A stretch of 17,415 nucleotides of DNA from CAMLHP01 sp035707845. GTDB lineage: Bacteria > Gemmatimonadota > Gemmatimonadetes > Gemmatimonadales > GWC2-71-9. Below the pieces are notes generated by a model. The model worked only from the letters and a program-made list of their open reading frames with translations. It made no database searches and was not told the DNA's origin. The stretch lies in assembly GCA_035707845.1 (NCBI GenBank), contig DASSTP010000221.1:1-17415 (forward strand). Direction: 5' to 3'. Shown piece after piece: positions 1 through 6,772 of the stretch. The number at the start of each line of letters is the position of its first letter. The stretch's first letter is position 1. The translations under genes were made by a program, and so were the position numbers.

Positions 1-1
1 C

Positions 2-196
2 CTTGATCTCCCGCCTGGCGCCACGGTGCGCGATGCGGTCGAGGCCCTCGACCCGGATCTCGCTGCCGACCTGGGTGGCCGCGCGCACGCCACTGATGGG
101 CGGGGCATTGTGCTGGCACCGGCTGGCACGCTGAGCGCCGGATCCATTGTTCGCGTCCTGCGGTCAGCGCGCCAGGCAGGCGATGCTGACGCTTGA
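2..196 (+). CDS. 3' end of an unidentified protein (partial)
   Basis: An open frame enters from the left edge and ends at TGA 194-196, giving 64 residues that start LDLPPGATVRDAVEALDPDL and finish SARQAGDADA. It overlaps the likely adenosine deaminase start (183) by 14 bp, as expected for the upstream gene of the same operon. The opening pattern (proline-glycine-alanine-threonine-valine followed by a helix) and the closing 'aGsiVRV' strand resemble a small beta-grasp domain of the ThiS/MoaD/SLBB kind. That is only a loose resemblance and I do not assign a function. Codon use looks coding: third positions are mostly G or C. Confidence 0.5.
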   Translation, partial: LDLPPGATVRDAVEALDPDLAADLGGRAHATDGRGIVLAPAGTLSAGSIVRVLRSARQAGDADA

Positions 197-1205
197 GGCG
201 CTGCGCCGGCTGCCCAAGGCGGAATTGCATGTCCATCTCGATGGCTCCCTTCGGCCGGCGACGATGCTCTCGCTGGCGCGGGATGCCGGACTCGTGCTTC
301 CGGTGGATGATCCCGAAAGCCTCCGCGCGCACATGCGGGTGGATGACGCCCGCAATCTCGAGGAGTACCTCACCCGCTTCGACCTGACCATCGCGCTGCT
401 GCAGACGCCCGAGGCGATCGAGCGGGTGGCGCATGAGATGTGTGAGGACGCGGCCCGGGACGGCGTCTGGTATCTCGAGGTGCGCTACTGCCCCATGCTG
501 AGCTGTCAGCAGGGGCTCACGCTCGACGACGTGATCACGGCTGAATGGAGGGGCCTGCAGCGGGGCGAGCGGGATTTCGGGATCACGGCGCGGATCGTCT
601 GCTGCTCGCTGCGCCATTATGACCCGGCGCTTTCGCTGGACATTGCGCGGCATGCCGTGAGCGCTCGGCACCTCGGGGTGGTGGGCTTCGACCTGGCGGG
701 TGGCGAAGCGGGGCGGCCCCCCGGCCCCCATGCCGCGGCCTTCGACGCTGCCGCGGCCGGCGGCCTCGGTATTACGGTGCACGCGGGCGAGGCCGCTGGC
801 GCGGAGTCGATCGCGGAGGCAATCTTCCGCTGCCACGCAAATCGCATCGGGCATGGTACCCGGCTCTGGGAAGACCCGGTGCTGCAGGATTACGTGCGAG
901 ACCGGCGCATCTGCGTCGAAGCCAATATCACCAGCAACATCCAGACACGCGCCGTGCCGGACGCGGCATCCCATCCGGTGCGACGCTATGTGCGTGAAGG
1001 CCTCAACGTCACCCTCGGCACCGACAACTGGCTGATGAGTGACGTCTCCCTCAGCGGCGAGTACCAGCTCGCCCATACCGCGCTCGGCTTCTCGCGCGAG
1101 GAGATCACCCGCATGCTGCTGAATGGCTTCGAAAGCGCGTTTCTCCCCTGGCCGGAGCGGCGCCAGCTCATTGACCGGGCGGAGGCGGCCCTGACGGCCG
1201 CATGA
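183..1205 (+). CDS. add: Adenosine deaminase
   Basis: Hydrolytically deaminates adenosine and deoxyadenosine to inosine and deoxyinosine in the cytoplasm, the first step of purine nucleoside salvage. The 340-residue product has the usual family length and Zn-binding TIM-barrel motifs: HVH at residues 16-18 within LPKAELHVHLDGSLRP, then HAGEA with the zinc histidine and catalytic glutamate region, RIGHGT, and TLGTDNWLMSD near the C-terminus. The usual TDDP is TDN here. The first Asp, a zinc ligand, is kept and the second is Asn, a variant I recall from actinobacterial members. ATG 183 is preferred over an upstream TTG at 147 because an AGGCAGG-like ribosome site lies just before it and the family starts close to this point. 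The stop overlaps the next start as ATGA, so add and the nucleoside transporter are translationally coupled. Confidence 0.93.
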   Translation: MLTLEALRRLPKAELHVHLDGSLRPATMLSLARDAGLVLPVDDPESLRAHMRVDDARNLEEYLTRFDLTIALLQTPEAIERVAHEMCEDAARDGVWYLEVRYCPMLSCQQGLTLDDVITAEWRGLQRGERDFGITARIVCCSLRHYDPALSLDIARHAVSARHLGVVGFDLAGGEAGRPPGPHAAAFDAAAAGGLGITVHAGEAAGAESIAEAIFRCHANRIGHGTRLWEDPVLQDYVRDRRICVEANITSNIQTRAVPDAASHPVRRYVREGLNVTLGTDNWLMSDVSLSGEYQLAHTALGFSREEITRMLLNGFESAFLPWPERRQLIDRAEAALTAA

Positions 1206-2596
1206 GCATGCTCCTCCTGCTCCAGGCCGCCGTGGACACCACGAAGACCGCGGCCCAGCGCCTTGCCGAGGCGCACGCCAACCTGTCAGCGCCTCTCAGC
1301 GAACGGCTGGTCGGCGTGCTTGGTGTCGCGGTCATGATCGGGCTGGCGGTGCTGATCAGCTACGACCGGCGGAAGATTCCCTGGCGGTTGGTGGGCATCG
1401 GGCTCGGGTTGCAATTCGTGTTCGGGGTGATCGTCCTGAAGACCGGACCGGGACGCGCCTTCTTCGATTGGGTAGGCGGCATCGTGACGGGGCTCCTCAA
1501 GTTCCAGGAGCAGGGCGCCCATTTCGTGTTTGGCGACCTGATCTACAATACGGTTCCGGTGGGGCTTCCGCTTGCCGGAGGCGGCGTGGATGCGGGCGCC
1601 GGCTTCGTGGCCAACACAGGCGCCTTCTTCGCCTTCAATGTCCTGCCGACGATCATTTTCTTCTGTGCACTGATGTCGGTGCTGTACTACCTCAACGTGA
1701 TGCAGATCATCGTGAAGGGCATTGCGTGGGTAATGCAGAAGACCCTCGGCACCTCGGGCGCAGAGACACTCTCGGCCTCGGGCAACATCTTCCTGGGCCA
1801 GACCGAGGCGCCGCTGCTCATCAAGCCGTTCGTCGCCACCATGACCGAGTCGGAAATCATGACGGTGATGGTGGGCGGCTTTGCAACGGTCGCCGGTGGC
1901 GTGCTTGCGGCGTACGTGGGGATGCTTTCGGGCTACTTCCCGAATATCGCCAGCCACCTCCTGGCTGCCAGCGTGATGAACGCGCCGGCCGGGCTCTATC
2001 TCTCGAAGATCATCCGCCCGGAAATCGGCGTGCCGCTCACCAAGGGCAAGCTCGAGCTCACGGTGGAAAAGACCGACTCCGGCGTGATCGAAGCGGCCGC
2101 GAACGGCGCCGCGCAGGGGGTGCAGCTCGCCATCAACGTCGCCGCGATGCTCATGGCGTTCGTGGCATTGGTGGCAATGCTCAACTTTGGCATGGGTTGG
2201 ATCGGACACTTCTTCGGTCACCCGGAACTGAGCCTGCAGGGCGTGCTCGGCTTCCTGCTCCGGCCCCTCGCCTGGGTGATGGGGGTGCCCTGGCACGACA
2301 GTGCCTACGTCGGGAGCCTGATCGGCATCAAGACCACAATCAACGAATTCGTGGCCTACTCGCAGTTCGCGGCCGACATGGCCAAGGGGATGGTGCTTGC
2401 CCCCCGGAGCGCTGTGCTGGTGACCTACGCGCTGCTGGGCTTTGCCAACTTCTCATCCATCGCCATCCAGATCGGCGGGATCGGTGGCCTCGCCCCCGAG
2501 CGGCGCGGCGAGATTGCACGCTTCGGGCTCAAGGCGATGATCGCCGGCAACCTGGCCGCGTTCATTTCGGCGGCGATCGCGGGGATTCTGTTGTGA
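1202..2596 (+). CDS. nupC: Concentrative nucleoside transporter (CNT/NupC family)
   Basis: Inner-membrane symporter that imports nucleosides with H+ or Na+. The 464-residue protein has many hydrophobic segments and the CNT signature regions. These include a 'NTGAFFAFNVLPTIIFF' helix, SASGNIFLGQTEAPLLIKP (the GQTEAP hairpin contacts nucleoside in known CNT structures) and 'IGIKTTINEFVAY' (NEFVAY is also a hallmark). A less hydrophobic N-terminal stretch of about 40 residues precedes the first conserved helix. It overlaps add by 4 nt (ATGA) and is followed, after 185 bp of tandem repeats, by purine nucleoside phosphorylase. The neighbours suggest purine nucleosides as cargo. Family assignment is firm; exact substrate and coupling ion are inferred. 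Confidence 0.92.
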   Translation: MSMLLLLQAAVDTTKTAAQRLAEAHANLSAPLSERLVGVLGVAVMIGLAVLISYDRRKIPWRLVGIGLGLQFVFGVIVLKTGPGRAFFDWVGGIVTGLLKFQEQGAHFVFGDLIYNTVPVGLPLAGGGVDAGAGFVANTGAFFAFNVLPTIIFFCALMSVLYYLNVMQIIVKGIAWVMQKTLGTSGAETLSASGNIFLGQTEAPLLIKPFVATMTESEIMTVMVGGFATVAGGVLAAYVGMLSGYFPNIASHLLAASVMNAPAGLYLSKIIRPEIGVPLTKGKLELTVEKTDSGVIEAAANGAAQGVQLAINVAAMLMAFVALVAMLNFGMGWIGHFFGHPELSLQGVLGFLLRPLAWVMGVPWHDSAYVGSLIGIKTTINEFVAYSQFAADMAKGMVLAPRSAVLVTYALLGFANFSSIAIQIGGIGGLAPERRGEIARFGLKAMIAGNLAAFISAAIAGILL

Positions 2597-2602
2597 CGCG
2601 GA

Positions 2603-2669
2603 GCGCTATGCGCTGTGCGCTTAGCGCTATGCGCTATGCGCTGTGCGCTGTGCGCTGTGCGCTGAGCGC
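2603..2669. repeat. Tandem heptamer array, unit GCGCTRT
   Basis: Nine consecutive 7-bp units (GCGCTAT, GCGCTGT, GCGCTTA, GCGCTAT, GCGCTAT, three GCGCTGT, GCGCTGA) plus a partial GCGC lie directly after the nupC stop. GCGCT is invariant and the last two bases vary. The GCGC core is self-complementary, so the transcript could form many alternative short stems. The same unit in reverse orientation occurs at 13516-13550. Confidence 0.9.
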
Positions 2670-2700
2670 CGAGGACCGGGAGTGTCATCCGAAGCGTGTA

Positions 2701-2780
2701 ACCTGAGACCTGCGACCTGAGACCTGCGACCTGCGACTTGCGACTTGCGACGTGAGACCTGCGACCTGCGACCTGTGACC
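2701..2780. repeat. Tandem heptamer array, unit ACCTGMG
   Basis: Eleven 7-bp units in perfect register (ACCTGAG or ACCTGCG, with ACTTGCG, ACGTGAG and ACCTGTG variants) end one base before the ATG of purine nucleoside phosphorylase. With the array at 2603-2669 it fills nearly all of the 185-bp gap between nupC and the phosphorylase gene. Only about 30 bp (2670-2700) is non-repetitive. No Shine-Dalgarno sequence is visible in the array. Confidence 0.9.
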
Positions 2781-2781
2781 C

Positions 2782-3615
2782 ATGAACGATCTTCACTCTA
2801 GAACCGAGCTCATCACCCGCGCCCGCGATGCCGTACGCCAGCATCTCGAGGGGCGCACTCCCGACATGGCCATCGTGCTCGGCTCCGGGCTCGGCCATCT
2901 CGCCGAACGGGTCACGGATGGCGTACAGATCTCCTACGACCGCATCCCCGGTTTCCCGCTGCCGACAGTGCAGGGACACGCTGGCGAGCTGGTGGCGGGA
3001 ACCTTCGCCGGCCGGACGGTCATCATGCAGAGCGGCCGGTTCCACATGTATGAGGGCCATTCGGCGGACCTCAGTGCGCTGCCGGTGCGGGTATTTGCCG
3101 AGCTGGGTGTTCGGACCCTCATCGTCACCAACGCCGCCGGAGGCGTCCGCCGGGGCTTCAAGCCCGGCACGCTCATGCTCATCGCCGATCATCTGAACCT
3201 GACTGGCCGCAACGCTCTGGCGGGTGAGGCGCTGCCGGGAGAAGAACGCTTCCCGGACATGTCCGAGGCGTACGACGGCGGCTTGCGGAAGCTGGCGAAA
3301 CAGGTGGCGGCGAAGCGGGGCATTCCCCTCGAGGAAGGCATCTACGCCGGCCTGCTCGGTCCCAACTACGAGACACCGGCGGAAGTGCGCATGCTCGCGA
3401 CCCTGGGTGCCGACGCAGTCGGCATGTCCACTGTCGTCGAAGTCATCGCGGCCCGCGCGCGCGGCGTCCGCTGCCTCGGCATTTCGACCGTCACCAACGC
3501 CGCTGCCGGCATCAGCGAACAGCCGCTGTCACACGCCGAGGTGATGGAGGCGGCGGATCGGGTGAAGGACCATCTCGGTGCCCTGGTGGAGGGCGTGGCG
3601 GCGGGAGCCGGCTGA
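2782..3615 (+). CDS. punA: Purine nucleoside phosphorylase (trimeric, class I type)
   Basis: Cleaves inosine, guanosine and deoxy forms with phosphate to free base and (deoxy)ribose-1-phosphate, the step after adenosine deaminase. The 277-residue length fits the trimeric NP-I class. Motifs in order: VLGSGLGHL (phosphate loop, about 32-40), GHAGELVAG (66-74), SGRFHMYEGHS, VTNAAGGVRRGFKPGTLMLIADHLNLTG (116-142), GPNYETPAE, GMSTVVE, and STVTNAAAGIS, which carries the base-binding Asn. The ATG at 2782 abuts a heptamer array and has no recognisable ribosome site. The N-terminal alignment still supports this start, because the first conserved strand begins about 30 residues in. The gene converges on thiD with a 12-bp gap. 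The symbol could equally be deoD2, pupG or xapA by organism convention. Confidence 0.92.
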   Translation: MNDLHSRTELITRARDAVRQHLEGRTPDMAIVLGSGLGHLAERVTDGVQISYDRIPGFPLPTVQGHAGELVAGTFAGRTVIMQSGRFHMYEGHSADLSALPVRVFAELGVRTLIVTNAAGGVRRGFKPGTLMLIADHLNLTGRNALAGEALPGEERFPDMSEAYDGGLRKLAKQVAAKRGIPLEEGIYAGLLGPNYETPAEVRMLATLGADAVGMSTVVEVIAARARGVRCLGISTVTNAAAGISEQPLSHAEVMEAADRVKDHLGALVEGVAAGAG

Positions 3616-3627
3616 CCGCGCCAACGC

Positions 3628-4413
3628 TCAGCGTGCCGGGACAGCGTGGTTGAGCGGAGGGTGCCCGTGCCCGATCGCAGGCGCGGCCTGCATGGCGCGG
3701 TTCACGTAGCGCAGGGACTCGTCCACCGCCTGCACCAGCGTTGTGCCCAGGGCAAGCTGCGCCGCGATTGCGGCAGAGAGCGTGCAGCCGGTGCCGTGCG
3801 CGCCGGGAATATTGAGGCGGGGACGCGTGAAGCGGCGTGTCTGGTCGGCGGTCACCAGCACATCGGTGACGATGTCGCCATCGAGATGCCCGCCCTTGAC
3901 CAGCGCAGCCCGGGCACCCAGCGCCACGAGTGAGCGTCCGGCGCGTTCCATGGACGCGGCGTCACGCACTTCCTGGCCCAGCAGAATCTCGGCTTCGTCC
4001 AGGTTGGGCGTGACGAGAGCAGCGAGCGGCAGCAGCTCGTCACGCATGATGGTTTCGGCGTCGGCGCTGAGGAGACGGTCGCCCGAGGACGCCACCATGA
4101 CCGGGTCCACCACCAGCGCCGGCCACTTCTGCTCGCGCGCCACGCGGACCACCACGGCGACCAGCGACGCCTCCGCCAGCATGCCGGTCTTGACGGCATC
4201 GGGAGGCAGGTCGGGGACCAGCGAGTCGAGCTGCGCGAGCAGGAAGCCGGGAGGGACCGGATGCACCCCCCGGACGCCCACGGTGTTCTGCGCCGTGAGC
4301 GCCGTGATGGCCGTGGTGCCGTGCACCCCGAACTGGTGGAAGGTCTTGAGGTCGGCCTGGATGCCTGCGCCGCCGCCCGAGTCCGACCCGGCAATGGTCA
4401 TCGCGATCTTCAC
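3628..4413 (-). CDS. thiD: Hydroxymethylpyrimidine/phosphomethylpyrimidine kinase
   Basis: Phosphorylates HMP and then HMP-phosphate in the pyrimidine branch of thiamine biosynthesis (ribokinase fold). The 261-residue product begins with the substrate-binding motif GSDSGGGAGIQADLKTF (from residue 9). It has VKTGML, DPVMVASSGD, TPNLDEAEILLG and the anion-hole/catalytic HGTGCTLSAAIAAQ near the C-terminus, all typical of ThiD. GTG 4413 is chosen because it overlaps the upstream TGA (GTGA) and follows a full AAGGAGGT ribosome site by 9 nt. Longer upstream starts would run into the M48 protease coding frame. No other thiamine gene is in the window and no TPP riboswitch could fit, since the leader is coding sequence. 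Confidence 0.93.
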   Translation of the reverse strand: MKIAMTIAGSDSGGGAGIQADLKTFHQFGVHGTTAITALTAQNTVGVRGVHPVPPGFLLAQLDSLVPDLPPDAVKTGMLAEASLVAVVVRVAREQKWPALVVDPVMVASSGDRLLSADAETIMRDELLPLAALVTPNLDEAEILLGQEVRDAASMERAGRSLVALGARAALVKGGHLDGDIVTDVLVTADQTRRFTRPRLNIPGAHGTGCTLSAAIAAQLALGTTLVQAVDESLRYVNRAMQAAPAIGHGHPPLNHAVPAR

Positions 4414-5231
4414 TGCTGCTGTACCTCCTTGGGCGCTGGCGGCATGGCCCGGAGCCGGCTGCGAAGCGAGTTGTACGCCGAGAGGTCCGAACGACCATTG
4501 CGCACGGCGGCCTTGGCACCGGGGACTTCCTCGATGTATCGGTCCACGTTGCTCAGGCGTTCTGACGTGGCGGGGTGCGAGGAGAACCACAATTCCACCT
4601 TGCTGGGTTCCCGCTGCTGCAATGCTTCGAGCGTCTGGAATTCCCGCTTGAGGCCTTCAGGATCGATGTTGGCTTCCGTGGTGTAGACCACCGCCATGGA
4701 GTCGGCCTCGCGCTCGTCATCGCGCGAGAATTTGGCAAAGATGGCGCCACCCGCAAGGTTGACGGCCAGCGCCTCGAGGTCGCTGGGCTGGCGGCCAAGC
4801 AGCACGTAGGCCAGCGTGAGCCCGGTGTTGGCCGCGCCGACCTGGCCCATCTGTTCGGCGGAATGGCGCAGGTCCACGTGGCCGATCTCATGGGCCAGCG
4901 CGCCGGCAAACTCATCCCAGTGGTCGGCCCGCTCGATCAGGCCGCGGAACACGTAGATGTGGCCACCCGGCAGCGCGAAGGCATTGACCTGGTCCGAGTT
5001 GATGACCGAGAAGGACCACTCCAGGTCCTTCCGCCGCACCACGCGCTGGAGCGGCGCGACCGAGCTGTTCAGCGCGGAATTTACCGCGCCATCGTGAATC
5101 ACCGGCATGGAGCGCTCGACCTCGGCCGCGGCCTGGTTGCCAGTTTGGACTTCCTGCTGCACGCTGGGCGTGCATGACAGCGACAGGAAAAGGACGGGCA
5201 GGGCACATGCAGAATGAAGGAATCGCGGCAT
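4410..5231 (-). CDS. M48-family metalloprotease, probable lipoprotein
   Basis: Zinc-dependent peptidase of the M48 family, most like the cell-envelope BepA/LoiP/YcaL group that handles misfolded outer-membrane proteins. The 273-residue product has a short hydrophobic leader ending FLSLSC (Cys20). The lipobox is plausible but has Ser at -3, so secretion is firmer than lipidation. The catalytic motif HEIGH is at 114-118 (LAHEIGHVDLRH), with EREAD at 173-177 supplying the third ligand region and SSHPATSERL near the C-terminus, as in the family. The ATG at 5231-5229 follows an AGGGAG ribosome site. The stop overlaps thiD as GTGA, so the two form an operon although their functions look unrelated. 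No TPR region of the BepA type is present. Confidence 0.87.
   Translation of the reverse strand: MPRFLHSACALPVLFLSLSCTPSVQQEVQTGNQAAAEVERSMPVIHDGAVNSALNSSVAPLQRVVRRKDLEWSFSVINSDQVNAFALPGGHIYVFRGLIERADHWDEFAGALAHEIGHVDLRHSAEQMGQVGAANTGLTLAYVLLGRQPSDLEALAVNLAGGAIFAKFSRDDEREADSMAVVYTTEANIDPEGLKREFQTLEALQQREPSKVELWFSSHPATSERLSNVDRYIEEVPGAKAAVRNGRSDLSAYNSLRSRLRAMPPAPKEVQQQ
4423..4430 (-). promoter_or_regulatory. Strong Shine-Dalgarno site deciding the thiD start
   Basis: On the minus strand AAGGAGGT, complementary to the 16S 3' end over all eight bases, sits 9 nt before GTG 4413. It lies inside the last codons of the M48 protease gene, so thiD has its own strong initiation signal as well as coupling through the GTGA overlap. 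Confidence 0.8.
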
Positions 5232-5232
5232 G
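5229..5232. other. Overlapping divergent start codons (CATG)
   Basis: The 4-bp palindrome CATG holds the ATG of the M48 protease (minus, 5231-5229) and the ATG of the RNA methyltransferase (plus, 5230-5232). The two divergent genes therefore share two start-codon bases and have no intergenic DNA. Each has a good ribosome site inside the other gene: AAGGA at 5217-5221 for the plus gene and AGGGAG about 6 nt upstream for the minus gene. Promoters must lie inside the opposing coding regions or farther away. Confidence 0.75.
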
Positions 5233-5997
5233 AGCAGCTCCCTGATCTCAACGGTTCGTGACCTCAGCCTCAAGCGCGGCCGGGAACGCCGTGGCCTGGC
5301 GCTTGCCGAGGGCGTGCGACTGGTGGAGGAAGCTCGTGCCGCGGCCCTCGAGATCCGCGGCGTGCTGGTGGGCCCTGCGCTCGAAGCGACCGCACGCGGC
5401 AAGTCGCTGAAGGCCGCGCTCGCGGCCTCGGGCGTGCGCATGCAGGAGGTGTCGTCCGATGACCTCAGTGCGCTGGCCGACACCGAGCATCCCCAGGGAA
5501 TCATTGCGGTTATTGCACCGCCGCGCTGGAGTCTGGATCACATCACGGTGAGGCCCCATGACACGCTCCTGGTGCTGGACGGCGTGCAGGACCCCGGTAA
5601 TGTGGGCACCATCATCCGGACGGCATTCAGCCTGGGCGCACGGGGCGTGATCGCCCTGCCGGGTACGGCCGAGCTGACAAACCCGAAGGTGCTGCGCTCG
5701 GCGATGGGAGCAAGCTTCCGCCTGCCTGCGGTGGTCGCCACCGCAGCCGATTTCCTCCTCTGGGCCAGCTCCCATGATGTGGGCGTCTGGGTTACTGCCG
5801 CCGACGGCGAGCCGGTGCACGATGCGCCCAGGACCGGGCCGCTCGCACTGGTGCTTGGTAATGAAGGCGCCGGCGTGTCGGCAGAGCTGCGCGAGGCGGC
5901 AAGTCGAGCGGTCGCCATCCCGCTGGCAGAAGGCGCCGAGTCACTGAATGTGGCGGCGGCAGCCGCGATCCTTCTCTATGAGGTGAAGCGTGACTGA
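5230..5997 (+). CDS. SpoU/TrmH-family RNA 2'-O-methyltransferase
   Basis: S-adenosylmethionine-dependent ribose methylase of tRNA or rRNA with the knotted SPOUT fold. The 255-residue product has an N-terminal substrate-binding region (KRGRERRGLALAEGVRLVEEA, about 15-35), a linker with TEHPQGIIAVI, and the three SpoU motifs. These are DGVQDPGNVGTIIRTA, LVLGNEGAGVS and VAIPLAEGAESLNVAAAAAILLYE at the C-terminus, which form the knot and bind SAM. The start is fixed by the AAGGA site and by alignment of the conserved N-terminus. It heads a three-gene operon, overlapping the prepilin peptidase by 8 bp. Whether it acts on 23S rRNA (RlmB-like) or tRNA cannot be told from the sequence. Confidence 0.9.
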   Translation: MSSSLISTVRDLSLKRGRERRGLALAEGVRLVEEARAAALEIRGVLVGPALEATARGKSLKAALAASGVRMQEVSSDDLSALADTEHPQGIIAVIAPPRWSLDHITVRPHDTLLVLDGVQDPGNVGTIIRTAFSLGARGVIALPGTAELTNPKVLRSAMGASFRLPAVVATAADFLLWASSHDVGVWVTAADGEPVHDAPRTGPLALVLGNEGAGVSAELREAASRAVAIPLAEGAESLNVAAAAAILLYEVKRD

Positions 5998-6772
5998 GCT
6001 GTCCCGGTGGTTTCTTGCGGCGGTCGCCGGTGTGCTGGGGCTGGTGCTCGGCAGTTTCCTCAACGTGTGCATCGTCCGCTGGGGTGCGGAGCCCAAGCAG
6101 TCGGTGGTGCGACCCCGTTCGCGCTGCCCGCGCTGCGGCGCCTCGCTCAAGCCCTGGGACAACATCCCGGTGCTGTCATGGCTCGTGCTTGGCGGCAAGT
6201 GCCGCTCCTGCGGGATGCCGATCTCGGTCATGTACCCGCTGGTGGAGCTCGGCACGGGCATTATCTGGGCCGGGATGGCGTGGCAGTTCGGCCTCACCCT
6301 GCATGCATTGAGCGGGGCGCTGCTCTTCACGATTCTGCTGGGCATCGCGCTCACCGACTTCCGCAACTACATCATCCCCGATGAATTCACCCTGGGCGGC
6401 CTCGCAGTCGGCCTCCTGCTGGCACTGGCAGCAGGGCTGCATCCGTTTCTCATGGCAATGCTCGGCGCGGCGGTTGGATTCGGGACACTCTGGCTGGTGG
6501 GCTGGCTCGGCACCATGGTCGCCAGGAAGGAGGCGATGGGTGGCGGTGACATCAAGATGATGGCGATGGTGGGCGCCTTCTGCGGCTGGACCGGGGTGTT
6601 GCTCACCATCCTCCTTGGCGCGGCCATCGCCGTGGTGGTTTTCATTCCGATCCTGATTTTCAGGCGGGACAAGCTGGTGCCGTTCGGCATCTTCCTTTCG
6701 CTCGGCGCGGCCGTCACATGGCTCGCTGGAGCGGATCTCATCAATTGGTATCGTGGAATGGTGGGACTGTGA
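5990..6772 (+). CDS. pilD: Type IV prepilin peptidase / N-methyltransferase
   Basis: Inner-membrane aspartic protease that cleaves the leader of type IV prepilins and type II secretion pseudopilins, and N-methylates the new terminus. The 260-residue protein is the full two-domain form. It has GSFLNVCIVR near residue 21, two CxxC pairs (46/49 and 71/74) of the cytoplasmic zinc-binding methyltransferase domain, then LTDFRNYIIPDE with catalytic Asp122 and MGGGDIKMM with catalytic Asp186 (the GxGD motif). Hydrophobic helices fill the rest. The GTG start overlaps the methyltransferase gene by 8 bp and has AGGTGA just upstream. No pilin or secretion genes are in the window, so its substrates lie elsewhere. 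Confidence 0.93.
   Translation: MTELSRWFLAAVAGVLGLVLGSFLNVCIVRWGAEPKQSVVRPRSRCPRCGASLKPWDNIPVLSWLVLGGKCRSCGMPISVMYPLVELGTGIIWAGMAWQFGLTLHALSGALLFTILLGIALTDFRNYIIPDEFTLGGLAVGLLLALAAGLHPFLMAMLGAAVGFGTLWLVGWLGTMVARKEAMGGGDIKMMAMVGAFCGWTGVLLTILLGAAIAVVVFIPILIFRRDKLVPFGIFLSLGAAVTWLAGADLINWYRGMVGL

Noticed and set aside
1468..2706. 412-codon plus-strand open frame in another frame of nupC
   Set aside because: NupC in the overlapping frame carries all CNT motifs. This frame yields an Arg-rich product and ends inside the heptamer array.
2603..2780. CRISPR array
   Set aside because: Units are 7 bp in direct contact with no spacers of unique sequence and no cas genes nearby.
3605..3640. Bidirectional terminator between convergent pnp and thiD
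   Set aside because: CCGGC/GCCGG and short ACGC/GCGT pairings exist but are weak, overlap both stop codons and have no T tract.
4261..4400. Plus-strand protein with an 'HPELVEGLEVG' segment resembling a known dispersed repeat translation
   Set aside because: It is antisense to the conserved start of thiD; the resemblance is coincidental codon composition.
4410..4520. TPP riboswitch upstream of thiD
   Set aside because: The upstream DNA is the coding end of the M48 protease, and no THI-box elements such as CUGAGA are placed suitably.
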